Assembly (NCBI GenBank): GCA_963932145.1
Contig: OZ010613.1
Span: forward strand, 40,186,581 to 40,250,580
Length of the DNA stretch: 64,000 nucleotides
DNA from: Acanthosepion lycidas
Lineage: Eukaryota; Mollusca; Cephalopoda; Sepiida; Sepiidae
Direction of reading: 5' to 3'
Part shown: positions 10,719 to 22,042 of the stretch, piece by piece
Layout of the letters: the number at the start of each line of letters is the position of its first letter
Numbering within the stretch: the stretch's first letter is position 1
Position numbers and translations under genes: made by a program
Notes under the pieces: generated by a model
What the model was told of the DNA's origin: nothing
Databases searched by the model: none
What the model saw: only the letters and a program-made list of their open reading frames with translations

Positions 10719-10810
<92 letters not shown>
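10555..10810. repeat. (TA)n tracts, second duplication copy
   Basis: (TA)n at 10555-10615 and 10720-10810, matching those at 8286-8524 but of different length. Confidence 0.9.
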
Positions 10811-10813
<3 letters not shown>

Positions 10814-10935
10814 AAAAGAAATAGGAAAGAACACCTTAGATAAATAATCCGGAGTTCTTTAGTATTTTTGTTTTTATTTAAAAAAAAAAAAAGACAGGTT
10901 CCATACAGAAGTATAGCTTAAATTATCATTTTTTT
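10808..10935 (+). repeat. Interspersed repeat H, copy 1
   Basis: aaataggaaagaacaccttagataaataatccggagttctttagtatttttgtttttattt is shared with 63011-63075 (aaataggaaagaaccgttaggttaataatccagggttctttagtatttttgtttttattt). At 63 kb it directly precedes the long foldback, so it may be that family's outer end. Confidence 0.65.
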
Positions 10936-11126
10936 TCTTTTTTTTATAATTATTTTTTATAATTATTTTTATTTAATTACAATTTTTTATTTTATTTTTT
11001 ATTAATCATTTTTTTTTTTTTTTTAAATAGATATAATACATATATATATATATAGAGAGAGAGAGAGAGTTTGTCTGACGATCGCTAAAGTGTGAAACCC
11101 ACGGTCACAAGCTCACTTCTATCCAA

Positions 11127-11129
<3 letters not shown>

Positions 11130-11183
<54 letters not shown>

Positions 11184-11191
11184 TACTAGTG

Positions 11192-11283
<92 letters not shown>

Positions 11284-11296
11284 TATATAGGTACTA

Positions 11297-11363
<67 letters not shown>

Positions 11364-11429
11364 GTTGGTGCAAAAATAATGACGTAATAATGTCATTATT
11401 TTTGCACCAACCTAATATATAGGTATTAG

Positions 11430-11472
<43 letters not shown>
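11130..11472. repeat. Compound (TA)n tract with mariner MITE inside
   Basis: About 340 bp of (TA)n with occasional TG/CA steps and two 'aggtactagt' interruptions. It houses MITE copy 3. It yields long spurious Tyr-Ile frames on both strands. Confidence 0.95.
11360..11415. mobile_element. Mariner-type palindromic MITE, 56 bp, copy 3
   Basis: Shortest copy: two ~25-bp arms of the 102-bp class joined at GACGTAATAATGTC with almost no loop. It sits in a (TA)n tract. It looks like an internal deletion of the 102-bp form. Confidence 0.9.
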
Positions 11473-11473
<1 letters not shown>

Positions 11474-11903
11474 AGAGAGAGATGGAGAGAGAGAGAGGAG
11501 GGAAGAAAATCAGTTAATTATTCTTTCACTTTCATTTTTTTTTCTCTGTATCCATTTTTTCTTCTTTTTTTAATTGTTCATTCCTTTTTTTTTTTTAGGT
11601 CTTCCTCTTTTTATTTTTTTTATTCTTAGGGAACCGTATTCGATTTTAGTCTTATACTTCTTTATTTTTTATTTTTTCTATTCCTTCTTCAGAAGCATTC
11701 TCTTTTTTTTCTCTCTCTCTGCCTTTCATCTTTTTTCTCTTTCTCCTTTTTTCTCTTTATTTGTTTTTCTTTTCTTTTCTTTCTGTTACTTTTAACTTTT
11801 TTTTCCTTTTATCTTTTCTGTTTTCCCCATTCTTTTTCTTCCTCTATTTTTTTTCCTTATTTAATTCTTTTTTTTTTTTCTTTCACTTTAATTTTCACGC
11901 TTT

Positions 11904-12210
11904 ACTTCTTCTTCGTATGCTTCTTCTTCTTCTTCGTATGCTTCTTGTTCTTCGTATGCTTCTTCTTCGTATGCTTCTTCTTCGTATGCTTCTTCTTCGT
12001 ATGCTTCTTCGTATGCTTCTTCTTCGTATGCTTCTTCTTCGTATGCTTCTTCTTCTTCGTATGCTTCTTCTTCGTATGCTTCTTCTTCTTCTTCTTCGTA
12101 TGCTTCTTCTTCGTATGCTTCTTCTTTTTCTTCTTCTCCCTCTTTTTCTTCTTCTTCGTATGCTTCTTCTTCTTCGTATGCTTCTTCTTCTTCTTCGTAT
12201 GTTTCTTCTA
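11904..12210 (+). repeat. Pyrimidine-rich minisatellite (CTTCTTCGTATG)n
   Basis: About 18-20 units of cttcttcgtatg with variable numbers of extra CTT (9-, 12-, 15-, 21-bp variants). It is embedded in a 700-bp T/C-rich tract (11560-12340). The long open frames through it on both strands (Leu/Arg-rich) are by-products of the repeat and not genes. Confidence 0.92.
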
Positions 12211-12359
12211 CTTTTTCTACTGTTCCTTTTAGCTGCTTTTTCTTCTTTTTTTTTCTTACCTCGTCTTTTTACTTTTTTTAACATTATCTTCATGTTTCTT
12301 TTCCTTTTTCTTCTTGACTTTTTTCTTTTCTGTTTGAAAGGTATTTCTTGAAGCTAAAT

Positions 12360-13844
12360 TAAGAAAAACGTTCCATTTGTGATGAATCGGCTGAGAATCG
12401 AACTCAGGATTGATGACTAACTGCACTCAGAAAGCTATTATCAGATATTAAATTTGGCTTAGTTTGGCACAAGGTAAAAAATAAGGAGCACTCAACAAGA
12501 ATTGAATTAATCACAATAATAATGTTGTCGGGGTTGTTGGCTACTGAACTCTCAAATATTAACTACCAAATTATTTACTATGTGTAATTTAGTTTGCCAG
12601 AAGGCCACGGCATTGTAGAACCAGTTTGAAAACAGTACGGTAATAAAAGTAATCGAGACTAGTTTGATAAATTTCTTTTTGGTGATTTACCCAGATAGTT
12701 ACTAAAGTAAACTTAGTCTAACACAAGTCCACAAAAATAGTGTGACCATTGAAGGCCTGACCTACGACACAAGTGAATTGGTCTTGTTAACCATTACACA
12801 GTAGTAACCTCTGAGAACGTCATTTTTAGTAGCCTAACACCTCATTTCACGCTAATGCCAGAGGTTAATGTTCGACAGCTTATTTTCATATTCTGTGGGC
12901 CATCCCTTCTTGAAATACTGGCGCAACATAGTCTTCCTCTCATTAAGTCATTAAGCTTACCTATGAATTTTTCAGTTGGTATTTCATCCCTTTTAATATT
13001 CATGACTTTTATCGCAAAATTCAGGCATTCATTCTCCAGCGTGAGTTAGAAATAATAAAATACGCCTCGAGCAAGAATCCGTGTTAAATCAGTTTTGGAA
13101 GCGTGTTTTAACGCGATAGCTGCCTTACCGATTAGGCCACGAAACTAATGATGATCTTACCAAAAATATTTAAATTGAAAAAAAATATTTTGTCTGCAAC
13201 ACAATGGTCAAAGGGAAAATACTCTTAATAAAAAAGTATGAATTACCTCCCTTGAAATCGAATAATTTGCAAGAAAGTTTATATATGAGGAAATTATCAT
13301 TTTCTATTGAAAATAAACGTACTGTCACGGACTTTGGAAATAATTCCGAAAATTACATTTTGAATATTTTAAATACCTGCTTTGAATTTAAGTTTCGGTT
13401 CTAGTTATCTATGATCTAAAATTAATACGTATGAAAATAAAAAAAAAAATAATTTCCCTGTGTAAATGAACTTTTTTAAGTCATTTGTAAACGCATTATG
13501 ATTAATACTTTTTCGTCACTCACTGCGCCGCCATTGTATACGAAATGTAAATAACAAATTAACAATTCCCTTTGAAATCCAATATTTGTCCAGGAGATGT
13601 TTCGAATTCTTTTATTTAATGATTAATTATTTATTTTATTTAATTATTTAATTATTAATGGATTTTCTATAAGAAATTCAAACCTTTTATAGTTTACTTA
13701 AAACACCACTTCAAATGACCTGAGGAAAAAAATAGAAATCGATTAAAAACCCTATCACTCCAGTGGGTGGAAAACTGAGCTACAGTGAAAGAAAGGAAAC
13801 TCTAGCGGGTGTTTCAATTAATTTGCACAAGGGTGTGTGTTGTG
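12360..13844. other. Intergenic, mostly unique AT-rich DNA
   Basis: Contains small SINE-like scraps: gatgaatcggctgagaatcgaactcaggattgatgac (12379-12417) with an inverted B-box-like GAATCGAACTC, and cttgttaaccattacacag (12783-12802). No convincing gene; frames of 64-66 codons show no recognisable protein. Confidence 0.5.
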
Positions 13845-14540
13845 GCGGACTTCCCCACATTAATTTAACTTTAGATTAGGAAACAAGGCTCACGCAAGAA
13901 GGATAACCAAAAGACATTGTTACACATAAAATATGTATTTTAACAAGATGTACAATAGCAAACAACGATGTGAAGGAAGGAAAGCATGTATTTAAGTAAG
14001 AAAAGGTTGAATTAACCTAGAGTTGTCTCTCTTTAAATGTTATTTTAGTGTTCAGTGAGAAATAGTTATTTGGTTCAAAGTTCACTAGAAGAATGTTAAT
14101 GAGAGTCTCTTGTAATGTTTGTTCTTGAAAGATATTGTTTTCTAAGAGTTTATGTGAGTGTGTACATGTTCAGCTTGTGAGTGTGTACAAGGCATGTTCA
14201 GCTTGTGAGTGTGTTTGTGTGTGCGAGTGAGAAAGTTGGAGCATGGATTCAACTGTCGTGGATTCGTTTGGCAGGCACTAACTGAGATGAGAAAATGTTG
14301 GCTTAAATAAGCGACTAAGCAAATCGTTGCGTGGGAAAAATTATTCTTCACATGCAAACAATCTGAATGGTTGGCATCGACCAATCAACGAGCGAGCTTT
14401 GGGGAGACTTAAGAAAGCTTCTGTGACCCGCTTCTCCCAAAAGTGCTCAAAAATTGACTGTTTAAAAATAGAGCGATTACAAAATTGTCGCATTACTGTG
14501 ATTTGTAAATTGCCTGCAGTAATGTAGTGGTGATGTATTA
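13845..14540. other. LTR-like or unidentified block
   Basis: Unique-looking 700 bp containing repeated GT-rich phrases (gtgagtgtgtacatgttcagcttgtgagtgtgta at 14155-14190, then again to 14210) and a GC-richer right half. The overall make-up recalls the 44-kb candidate LTR, but I found no paired TG..CA ends. Frames on both strands are short and not convincing. Confidence 0.25.
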
Positions 14541-15121
14541 ACCAATGAACGCTTGGCATTGTATGTGATTTGTATTTTTGTATGTATGTATGTGTATTCG
14601 TGCGTAATAAGTCCGCACAGTGTAATAAGATGTCCATCATCGATTTGAATGCTGCATGCGAAGAGAAACATTTTGAATAGATGCCATGATAACATCACGT
14701 GAACAAATATGAAAATCTGTCGACTTGTTTGAACGACGCATTGGAACAGAAAAGTTCTTTGCTTTGCATAAATAATGGCCTTCAGTATTTGCCGGAAATT
14801 TTCAAATATAAGCAAACATGAATAAATACCGTATGTGTCTTCGTATAACACGCATCCTCTATTTTACAAGGATATTTTTGGGAAATTTTTTTTTTGGTAT
14901 GTTTCATTATATAATTATTGAAATACATTTGAAAGTGGTTTTGCGTGCACGCAAATGCAATATTGTAACAGTCTACTGGAATAAAGTATGAGATCGCAGA
15001 GTGTAAATTTAACCTTCGAAAGAAACTAAATTAAATTTGCCAAAGCAGAAAAGAAATACTTGTACATAATGTGTACAGGTTTATATAAACAAACCAAACT
15101 AATATCAAGCAATTAGTAAAG
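14541..15121. other. Intergenic, no gene seen
   Basis: AT-rich, unremarkable, except accgtatgtgtcttcgtataacacgcatcc (14829-14858), which resembles the end of a DNA transposon (CCGTAT..TCG.ATAA.ACGCA.CC type) without a visible partner end. Confidence 0.4.
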
Positions 15122-16520
15122 TACACCGTGTTCCGAAAGTCTTGTCACCCCTACATAATATAATTTTCTATTTCAACGCTCTGTGGGGGTATTATCAAGG
15201 AGAGAGTTTCACATGAACGATACCGGAATACCCATCAGTTGAAGGACGCCGTTTGAAAGCCTATGTAACAAACAAAAAAGCGCTGCTTCATAAAATGTTA
15301 CACAGGAGGACATGACGCCGCATCATTTTGTGCCACGAAAATAATGGCGTTCATACAGACCTTCTCGATGTGTGACAGCGTCAATGAAATTGAATAAACT
15401 GAATCCAGTCAATGTGCTTTGCATTACTGTATTACTTCTATTGTTCTCATTACTTTTTGGTAGGGGGTGACAAGTCTTTAGGACCACCCTGTATTATGGC
15501 CAAAAAAAGAAAAAAAATGGGGGATTTGTTTAATACTAAAGAATAATACAAAACTGGTCCCTCACTTTTTATCATCCTTTCATTTGATTATCTATAAGAA
15601 TGTTCTGTAATTTCATCTATGAAAATTACACAAGACATGGCGCCACGTAAATGATGGTGTTCATACAGACCTTCTCGATGTGTGACAGCGTCAATGAAAT
15701 TGAATAAACTGAATCCAGTACATGTGCTTGGTATTACTGTATTAATTGTTCTATTGTCCTAATTATTTTTTTTTGGTAGGGGGTGGCAAAACTTTTGGAC
15801 CACCCTATATATAACACAAGGGGGTCTTAAAGTTTTATCAACCCTATATAATTTAATATTGCAGATGCCTGACACTAGCAAATGTAAGTGAATAAACTGA
15901 ATCCACTACATGTGCTTTGTATTACTTTCTGTTTTCATTACTTTTCGTATAGCGTGACAGGACTTTCAGACCACTCTGTACTATGGCCAAGAAATCGGGG
16001 ATTTGTTTAATACTAAAGAACAATACAAAACTGATCCCTCATTTTTTTTAACCTTTCATTTGATTACCTATAATGATGTTTTGTAATTTCGTCTATGAAT
16101 CTACAATATTGTCGGAAAAGTTTAGACACCCCCCCCCGCATAATATAATTCTTAATTTCAGATGGCTGACACGAAAATGATGGTGTTCATACGGACCTCG
16201 ATGGGTGACAGAGTCAATGAAATTGAATAAACTGAATCCAGTCAATGTGCTTTGTATTACTGTATTACTTCTATTGTTCTCATTACTTTTTTGGTAGGGG
16301 GTGACAAGTCTTTAGGACCACCCTGTGCTATGCCCCCCCCCCCAAAAAAAAATGGGGGAATTGTTTAATACTAAAGAATAATACAAAACTGGTCCCTCAC
16401 TTTTTATCATCCTTTCATTTGATTACCTGGAAGAATTTTTTTAATTTCATCTATGAAATTACACAAGACATGGCGCCACGTAAATGGTTGTTTTCATACG
16501 GTCTTTCGGACCACGCTGTA

Positions 16521-16740
16521 GATTTTTACGTCTGAATTTCTGAGATGAGGAATTATCAATATTTACGCTATTTATATTTGGGCTATTGTCCTCATCTTTG
16601 CTGGTGTTATTACATCATTTACGGCCTTCAGATATATATCGATCTGAGAATTCCGAACTGAACCCTTTATTTAATCTACAGGGGTTAATTGTTCTCGTAC
16701 CTCTTCCCGTGTCCAGGGATAGCTCGTCTAGTTCATATTT
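16521..16740 (-). mobile_element. Diverged SINE family A copy
   Basis: Recognisable by 'ttctgagatgagga', 'ggctattgtcctcatcttt', 'gaactgaaccctttattt' and 'cgtgtccagg'. Clearly older than the 1.6, 49.6 and 52 kb copies. It interrupts the TIR-element cluster at 15.1-18.3 kb. Confidence 0.65.
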
Positions 16741-17204
16741 TTTTTAGTACTGCTCAACAATCAACAAAGCACAGCTTCGTAAAATATTATACAGAACATC
16801 GCGCCGCATCAATTGGCTGTCACGAAAATGATGGTGTTCATACAGACCTTCTCGATGTGTGACAATGTCAATGAAATTGAATAAACTGAATTCAGTACAT
16901 GTGCTTTGTATTACTTGTTCTTCTATTGTTCTCGTTACTTTTTGGTCGGTGGTGACAAGACTTTCCGACCACCCTGTACGATGGCAAGAAATGGGGGATA
17001 TGTTTTATACTGAAGAAAAATACAAAACTCATCCCTCACTTTTTATCATCCTTTCATTGGATTACCTAGAAGAATGTTTTGTAATTTCATCTATGAAATT
17101 ACACAGGACATGGTGCCACGTAAATGATGTTGTTCTTACAGACCTTCTCGATGTGTGATAGCGTCAGTGTCGGTGAATAAACTGAATCCAGTCCATGTGC
17201 TTTT

Positions 17205-17282
17205 GTGATGCGTGTTCTTAGCTCACATATCTATTGTACATTTAACGATTCGAGAAAAAACAACGAAATTACATACGTAGAT

Positions 17283-17358
<76 letters not shown>

Positions 17359-17965
17359 TGAAATATAACATACAAAACAATCATGCAATGAAGTGTAATG
17401 ATTAAGGAGAAAAAAGTTCTTCCCCTTCAACTGTATTCTGATTTATGATTGAATGTTCGAAAGAGTTTCTCTTGAATAAGAATGTTCAGGATTCTATGTT
17501 GAATAGAGTTTGCTGTTAGAATAGAATACAGTTAATTAAGAAATGTGTCACTTAGAGAAATTAATAGAGTTCTGGTTGATGAAATTGGCTGAGTCACAGA
17601 GAGAGATATGTATAATGTGTTACAAAAATCTGTGTCTGTGTGTACGTTTGTAATGTTGTGAGTAAAGTCGTAGATTTGTGTTGACAGGCCAAATAGCTGG
17701 ACTCTACTGGCGGCTTGTGGCAAAATTGCTTCATTTAAAGGTACCTGCAGGCTACAAGCGAAAACGCGGGAAAAATGATTTAGTATTAAAATGTTTGATT
17801 GGTTAAAATTTGACCAATTACTGATTTTGTATCAAAGAAACATGTGAGCAAGTTCACGACCGAAAAATTCAAAGTGATAACTGCGATTGCTAAATTGTCT
17901 TATAGAAAAATAGCATTGATTTACTAGCCAATCACAGACGAATAAATTGTGGGCGTGGAAAGGGA
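17205..17965. other. Unidentified insert within the TIR-element cluster
   Basis: Contains a 60-bp (TA)n tract at 17289-17351, then about 600 bp of unique-looking sequence. The latter has a minus-strand TATA-poor, GT-rich stretch around 17625-17665 and GC-richer bases at 17690-17775. No supported gene. Its position between two cluster units suggests an insertion, possibly LTR-like, but I could not find matching ends. Confidence 0.35.
17289..17351. repeat. (TA)n microsatellite
   Basis: Uninterrupted TA repeat of about 31 units inside the insert of the TIR-element cluster. Confidence 0.95.
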
Positions 17966-18496
17966 TAGCAGTTGCTGCACTTTGTATTACTTGTTCTTCT
18001 ATTGTTCTCATTACTCATTTACATCCTGTACTATGGTCAAGAAATGGGGGATATGTTTTATACTGAAGAAAAATACAAAACTGATCCCTCACTTTTTATC
18101 ATCCTTTCATTGGATTACCTAGAAGAATGTATTGTAATTTCATCTATGAAATTACACAGGACATGGTGCCACGTAAATGATGGGGTTCATACAGACTTTC
18201 TCGACGTGTGACAGCGTCTATGAAAGTGAATAAACTGAATCCAATACATGTACTTTGTATTACTGTATTACTTGTTCTTTTATGGATCTCATTACCTTTT
18301 GGTAGGGGTGACACAACTTTCGGACTACTATGTACAATAAATGTGAATGAATTCTTAAAGATAATTAAAGTACATACAGACAAAACAATTAGTAAAGTAC
18401 GATAAATATAAACGAATTACAGATATTTACATACTTGATTTTTTTTTTTTTACAGCTTATCAACCTTTTGTACGTAATTTATGGCCGAAACTTTTT

Positions 18497-18521
18497 CTTT
18501 TTTTTTTTTTTTTTTCTTTTT

Positions 18522-18563
<42 letters not shown>
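18497..18563. repeat. Poly-T tract with single C interruptions
   Basis: About 67 bp of T with three C bases at ~18-20-bp spacing. It may be the A-tail of a minus-strand retroposed copy. Confidence 0.9.
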
Positions 18564-18589
18564 GTAGCGAGTGAATATTGTATGAACAA

Positions 18590-19080
18590 ATGTTGGGGAT
18601 AGGACTTTATCTAAAAATGATTACTACTATTTTTAACCCATAGTAACCTATAAATAGCTTTAACGACATCTAATTTAATATTATAAGGCATAATGAAAAA
18701 TAAGAGGAAAAACAACCGGTTTCGCCCTTGCTCTTTCAGGGTTTTCTTTTTAATCGGGAGTGTGCAAAGTAAAATATAACAAATTTAAAATAGTGAATGA
18801 TTTATTGGTGAGAGAACAAAAAAAGATGGCGTATTACGAGAGGCTAATATATAAGTGTATCTATAAACACAAAAAGGATCTTATACACAATTTAGAGGCA
18901 TTAGTTATACATAGAAACAAATTCAACTTTGATCTAAAGAATGCCACACTTTTTAAAAGAGAAAGTAACTTAGAAGGAAAATCCTCGAAAGTGCCGCTAT
19001 CGAGTCTTGCCCGAATATAAATCTGCGCTCCAACTTTTTATATCTCCATTCCTGAAAGAACTATTTTCCCGAGCCAAGAT
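18590..19080 (+). mobile_element. Penelope-like element fossil, GIY-YIG end
   Basis: The coding text 'LIYKCIYKHKKDLIHNLEAL', 'VIHRNKFNFDLKNATLFKRE' matches the C-terminal GIY-YIG endonuclease region of Penelope-like elements (…HK.DI…ALVIHRNK.NHDF.F.NA.LIKRE). The preceding 18590-18750 has 'cccatagtaacctataaatagc' and 'aaccggtttcgcccttgctc', as in their pLTRs. A broken, partial copy. Confidence 0.72.
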
Positions 19081-19368
19081 ACATGACTACAAAAATGTTA
19101 AAAAAAATGAAAAAAAACAGTTAAGCCCATGACCTCATGATTTTCAAAATAGATAACACATAAATTAATCCCTAACTAAATTAATTCAAATACCAACTTG
19201 CACAAAATTTCTCAAAACTTTTTTTTTCAAAACATAACTTACTGACTTTCGTTTATTACATATTGAATTGTATCACTTCTCCCCCCACATAACTTCACTG
19301 AAGATTTCAGGGAACCTGATAAATATTTCTGAGCGTTCCTAACTCAATTTTTTTTAAAAACCATTAGC

Positions 19369-19394
<26 letters not shown>

Positions 19395-19405
<11 letters not shown>

Positions 19406-19700
19406 GAATTGCCAGCATTAATACTTTGGAGAAACCACAAGAAGTTTAAACAAAAGTCTATATGAACACAAAAGGGACATTTTAAATAACAACACATAAA
19501 ACGCATTGGTTGTTCACCGTAACAAAACGGACCACAATTTTGACATAGGAAATGCTACTTTGATTAAAAGAGAAAATAATCCACTAAGACGAAAATATCT
19601 GGAAAGTGCATAGAGCGCTGGTGCAGGCACAATAAATTAACGTCCAGGATCTTACAATATATCACCAGTCTTAGTAGATTTTCTGTTGTCGCAGTGCGAC
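19395..19700 (+). mobile_element. Second Penelope-like element fossil
   Basis: Reads 'SLYEHKRDILNNNT', 'NALVVHRNKTDHNFDIGNAT' and 'LIKRENNPLRRKYLESA', a closer match to the family's GIY-YIG C-terminus than the 18.9-kb copy. Partial and inactive. It is preceded by a (TA)n tract at 19371-19402. Confidence 0.78.
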
Positions 19701-19937
19701 ATAATCAGGGGAAAAGGAGATGGAGAGAAAAAGAATACAGATGAATTTGGCTAAATTGAAAAAATATTCTTTCAAAAAAAAAATTCTCTCAAAAATATTC
19801 TTCCAAAGATTTTGAAACTACCAGCGTCTCTCGTTTCGTGCGCATGCGTAGACGTGACAACATCAACAAAGCCCAGTTCGATGAAATCTTAACGATGAAA
19901 TGCGTCACAAAAACTTTTTCCAATTTGTCATAATATT

Positions 19938-19943
<6 letters not shown>

Positions 19944-20004
<61 letters not shown>
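19944..20004. repeat. (TA)n microsatellite
   Basis: About 30 TA units. It marks the left edge of the less AT-rich 20-kb stretch. Confidence 0.95.
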
Positions 20005-20006
<2 letters not shown>

Positions 20007-21480
20007 AAAATAAGTGTGAAATGCCGAAAACGAGAGGGTGTAATATTTTTATGGGGAAAACGACCAAGCAATTGGTGTCCTATTCTTGGTGGGTCCATAT
20101 AAGTTCCTCTCTTCGCCCTGTGTTGTGGGTTTGGGACCGATTGTTTCGCCAGAATACGTCCGGTGCGGTGAAATGGTAGAGTCGATTGAGCCCACATTCT
20201 TTCACTGTCCAGTTGTACGCCCGCCGTGTGAGCTTCCTTGAAGGCTGCATGGCCCGTATGCTGCACGGGCAATACTTTGTCGCGGATGCCAGTTCTATTT
20301 GTAACAGCCTTAGCTTGTTCTTGGTCAGGAGGAAGCACGATGTGCTTGCTAGCCGCGATGCGAAGATGACAAGAATGAAGTTCACAAAGCATTGTCTCTC
20401 TCTTCCCATCACCTAGTTGCATTATTTCAGCACAAGCTGATGGTCAAGATCAGGGCAAAAAGGAAGAGACTTTCTTCTGAGGACGTTGCTGAAAGGTGGA
20501 TGATGCTTATCGCTAGTGGCATCTCGGTCTAACTGGTTGATGGACTTGTTCTTCTGAGAAAGACATGTCAACAAAATAGGCATAATTATAGGAATACAAA
20601 AGTGACGTGGGTTACGTGACGGCCGCTTAGTGACGTAACTTCATAGTGACAGTTGCCATGTGGTGCAGCTTACAAACCCATGGCGCTGTTTTCCTGAGGA
20701 AATATATCTTCACTAGGTATAGAAATTATCTCCGGCTCTCAGTCCTCATGTTGGGGGAAAAAAAACAAAGCATGCCGTTTTCGGAATATGTCCTCACTAG
20801 GGACATAGCAGATACATCCGGCTCGCTTGAATCTGGAATCCTAAATATGGTTTCTCCAGAAACACGTAAGAATCTCCATGTTATATGTAAGACTTCATCT
20901 TTTCGTTCTCTTTTCACACTGCTTGTTGTGTAGACATGTGTTGTAGTTTCTCTCCGTGGAGAACGTGTAAATAAGTATTTATAATTGTGTGTATGACTTA
21001 AACGGTATAAAACTTCGAGAATAATGCAGGTTTGCCATTTCTTTTTCTTTCAGCTATTCTGTTCCGCCCGTAAAAATTAGCAGTTATTATATTGTGGATA
21101 TAATAATGACCATGATGTGGGAAGATGGATACTAACCATATATTGTAAAGCTTATTACAACCTAACGACCTCGAATATTTTTAAAAGAATTTCGATTTTT
21201 TTTTTTTGTATGTGTAATTACGTGCAGAATTTCTGAAGTATGGATGTACAAACCGACAAATCTATCATTAAAAGGTCACGTGTTTTAAGAGTTGCCCCCC
21301 CCCCCATAAAGTTCATCGTCTGCTCCACCATACTTAACTCTGACCACGTTCGGCTGTCAATAAATCGACTAACACGTCTAAAAATCAAGATCCCGTAGTT
21401 AATAAATGTTTGTATACAATATTTTATACTATAAGTAAGTAATATTTGTTTCAAATGAGATTAATTTAACTTTAAATTTG
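20005..21480. other. Less AT-rich unidentified region
   Basis: 20030-20560 is markedly richer in GC than its surroundings and has overlapping open frames on the minus strand (110 and 164 codons) and + strand (76). None resembles a protein I know. 20640-20930 holds two diverged repeats (atatcttcactaggtatagaaattatctccggctc / atgtcctcactagggacatagcagatacatccggctc). A tataaaa at about 21007 follows. It may be a retroelement or an unspliced exon region. Confidence 0.4.
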
Positions 21481-21787
21481 TTAATTTTCCTCAAATAACG
21501 TCTTGGAAATATATATTTTATTTTTGCAAGATTTTTAAAACCAAGAATTAACTTTGATTTACAAATGTGACAAAAATGGTCGTTTTGATTTATTACTGAA
21601 AAAATCGATTGCGATCAATATAATTTGTTTGAAATACACCACAGAGTATTTTGCTTACTGGAAATAGTAAATTTTAAATCCTTTAGCTTTCAATTAAAGC
21701 TAAAGTGAAGCTTCAAGAAAGCTTTATCATTTAAAAAAAAATCATTTTACGTATACCAAACCAGTAGAGGTACCTAATTTTGGGTCA

Positions 21788-22003
21788 GTGAATGTGACTA
21801 GTTACAAAAATGACAACTACCTTTCCCTATTCCCAATTTTTCGGCTTTGTGTCATATTTGTATTGTTACATACAATAAATAATATCAGCGGAAACGAGTG
21901 GGTTTATTCGACTGTAAAATATAGTGATAACTACCAGGCGGACATTTTTTCTGCCGGAACTTTTTCAAGCGAGGGAACTTTTACACCGGTTTTCAGTCTC
22001 AAG
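21788..22003 (+). other. Probable OVCA2 5' UTR and promoter-proximal region
   Basis: Open in the frame of exon 1 but without an in-frame ATG; the frame opens only with GTG at 21788. GC content is higher than in flanking sequence around 21895-22040. I see no convincing TATA box at a fixed distance, so the transcription start is unassigned. This is inference from position only. Confidence 0.4.
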
Positions 22004-22042
22004 ATGTCTGCTACATCGTCATCTTCGGTGACTGTCCTACGC
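22004..22042 (+). CDS. OVCA2: OVCA2 exon 1 (coding part), residues 1-13
   Basis: Encodes MSATSSSSVTVLR, a short Ser/Thr-rich leader ending in the VLR that precedes the first beta strand in this family. It ends at a consensus donor, CGC|gtaagt, in phase 0. The frame is open back to about 21788, but that stretch has no ATG, so it is read as 5' UTR. Confidence 0.88.

Larger units (their letters stand above)
9803..10810 (+). repeat. Young direct duplication, copy 2 (about 1 kb)
   Basis: Second copy of the 7477-8523 segment, 2326 bp downstream. Its left boundary lies inside the right arm of the foldback at 9671-9853, so this locus looks like the source and the 7.5-kb copy like the derivative. Alternatively it is an assembly duplicate. 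It ends in (TA)n. Confidence 0.9.
15122..18335. mobile_element. Cluster of about eight copies of one TIR element (Tc1/mariner-like ends)
   Basis: The first unit is bounded by tacaccgtgttccgaaagtc (15122) and its inverted counterpart ending gaccaccctgta (15493). The same right end recurs near 15809, 15980, 16327, 16520, 16978 and 18335, so units of about 170-370 bp lie nearly end to end. Shared internal phrases are 'gaaattgaataaactgaatcc', 'gtgctttgtattact' and 'cctttcatttgattacct'. TACAGGGTG-like ends on TA suggest Tc1/mariner, but no transposase is encoded. SINE family A (16521-16740) and another sequence (about 17205-17965) interrupt the cluster. Confidence 0.75.

Noticed and set aside
11085-11396. 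Tyr-Ile-repeat frames on both strands, and similar ones at 8229-8420, 9600-9704, 17205-17405, 39640-39706 and 54617-54793
   Set aside because: Direct translations of (TA)n microsatellites; present in several frames at once and with no start or domain context.
11761-12351. 196-codon Leu/Phe-rich frame and 132-codon Arg-rich antisense frame
   Set aside because: Both arise from the T/C-rich tract and the CTTCTTCGTATG minisatellite; three frames stay open simultaneously, as expected for a 12-bp repeat without stops.
21788-22003. N-terminal extension of OVCA2 exon 1 with a hydrophobic stretch (FPIFRLCVIFVLLHTI)
   Set aside because: The upstream frame opens only with GTG and holds no ATG; family members start close to the first beta strand, so ATG 22004 is preferred.
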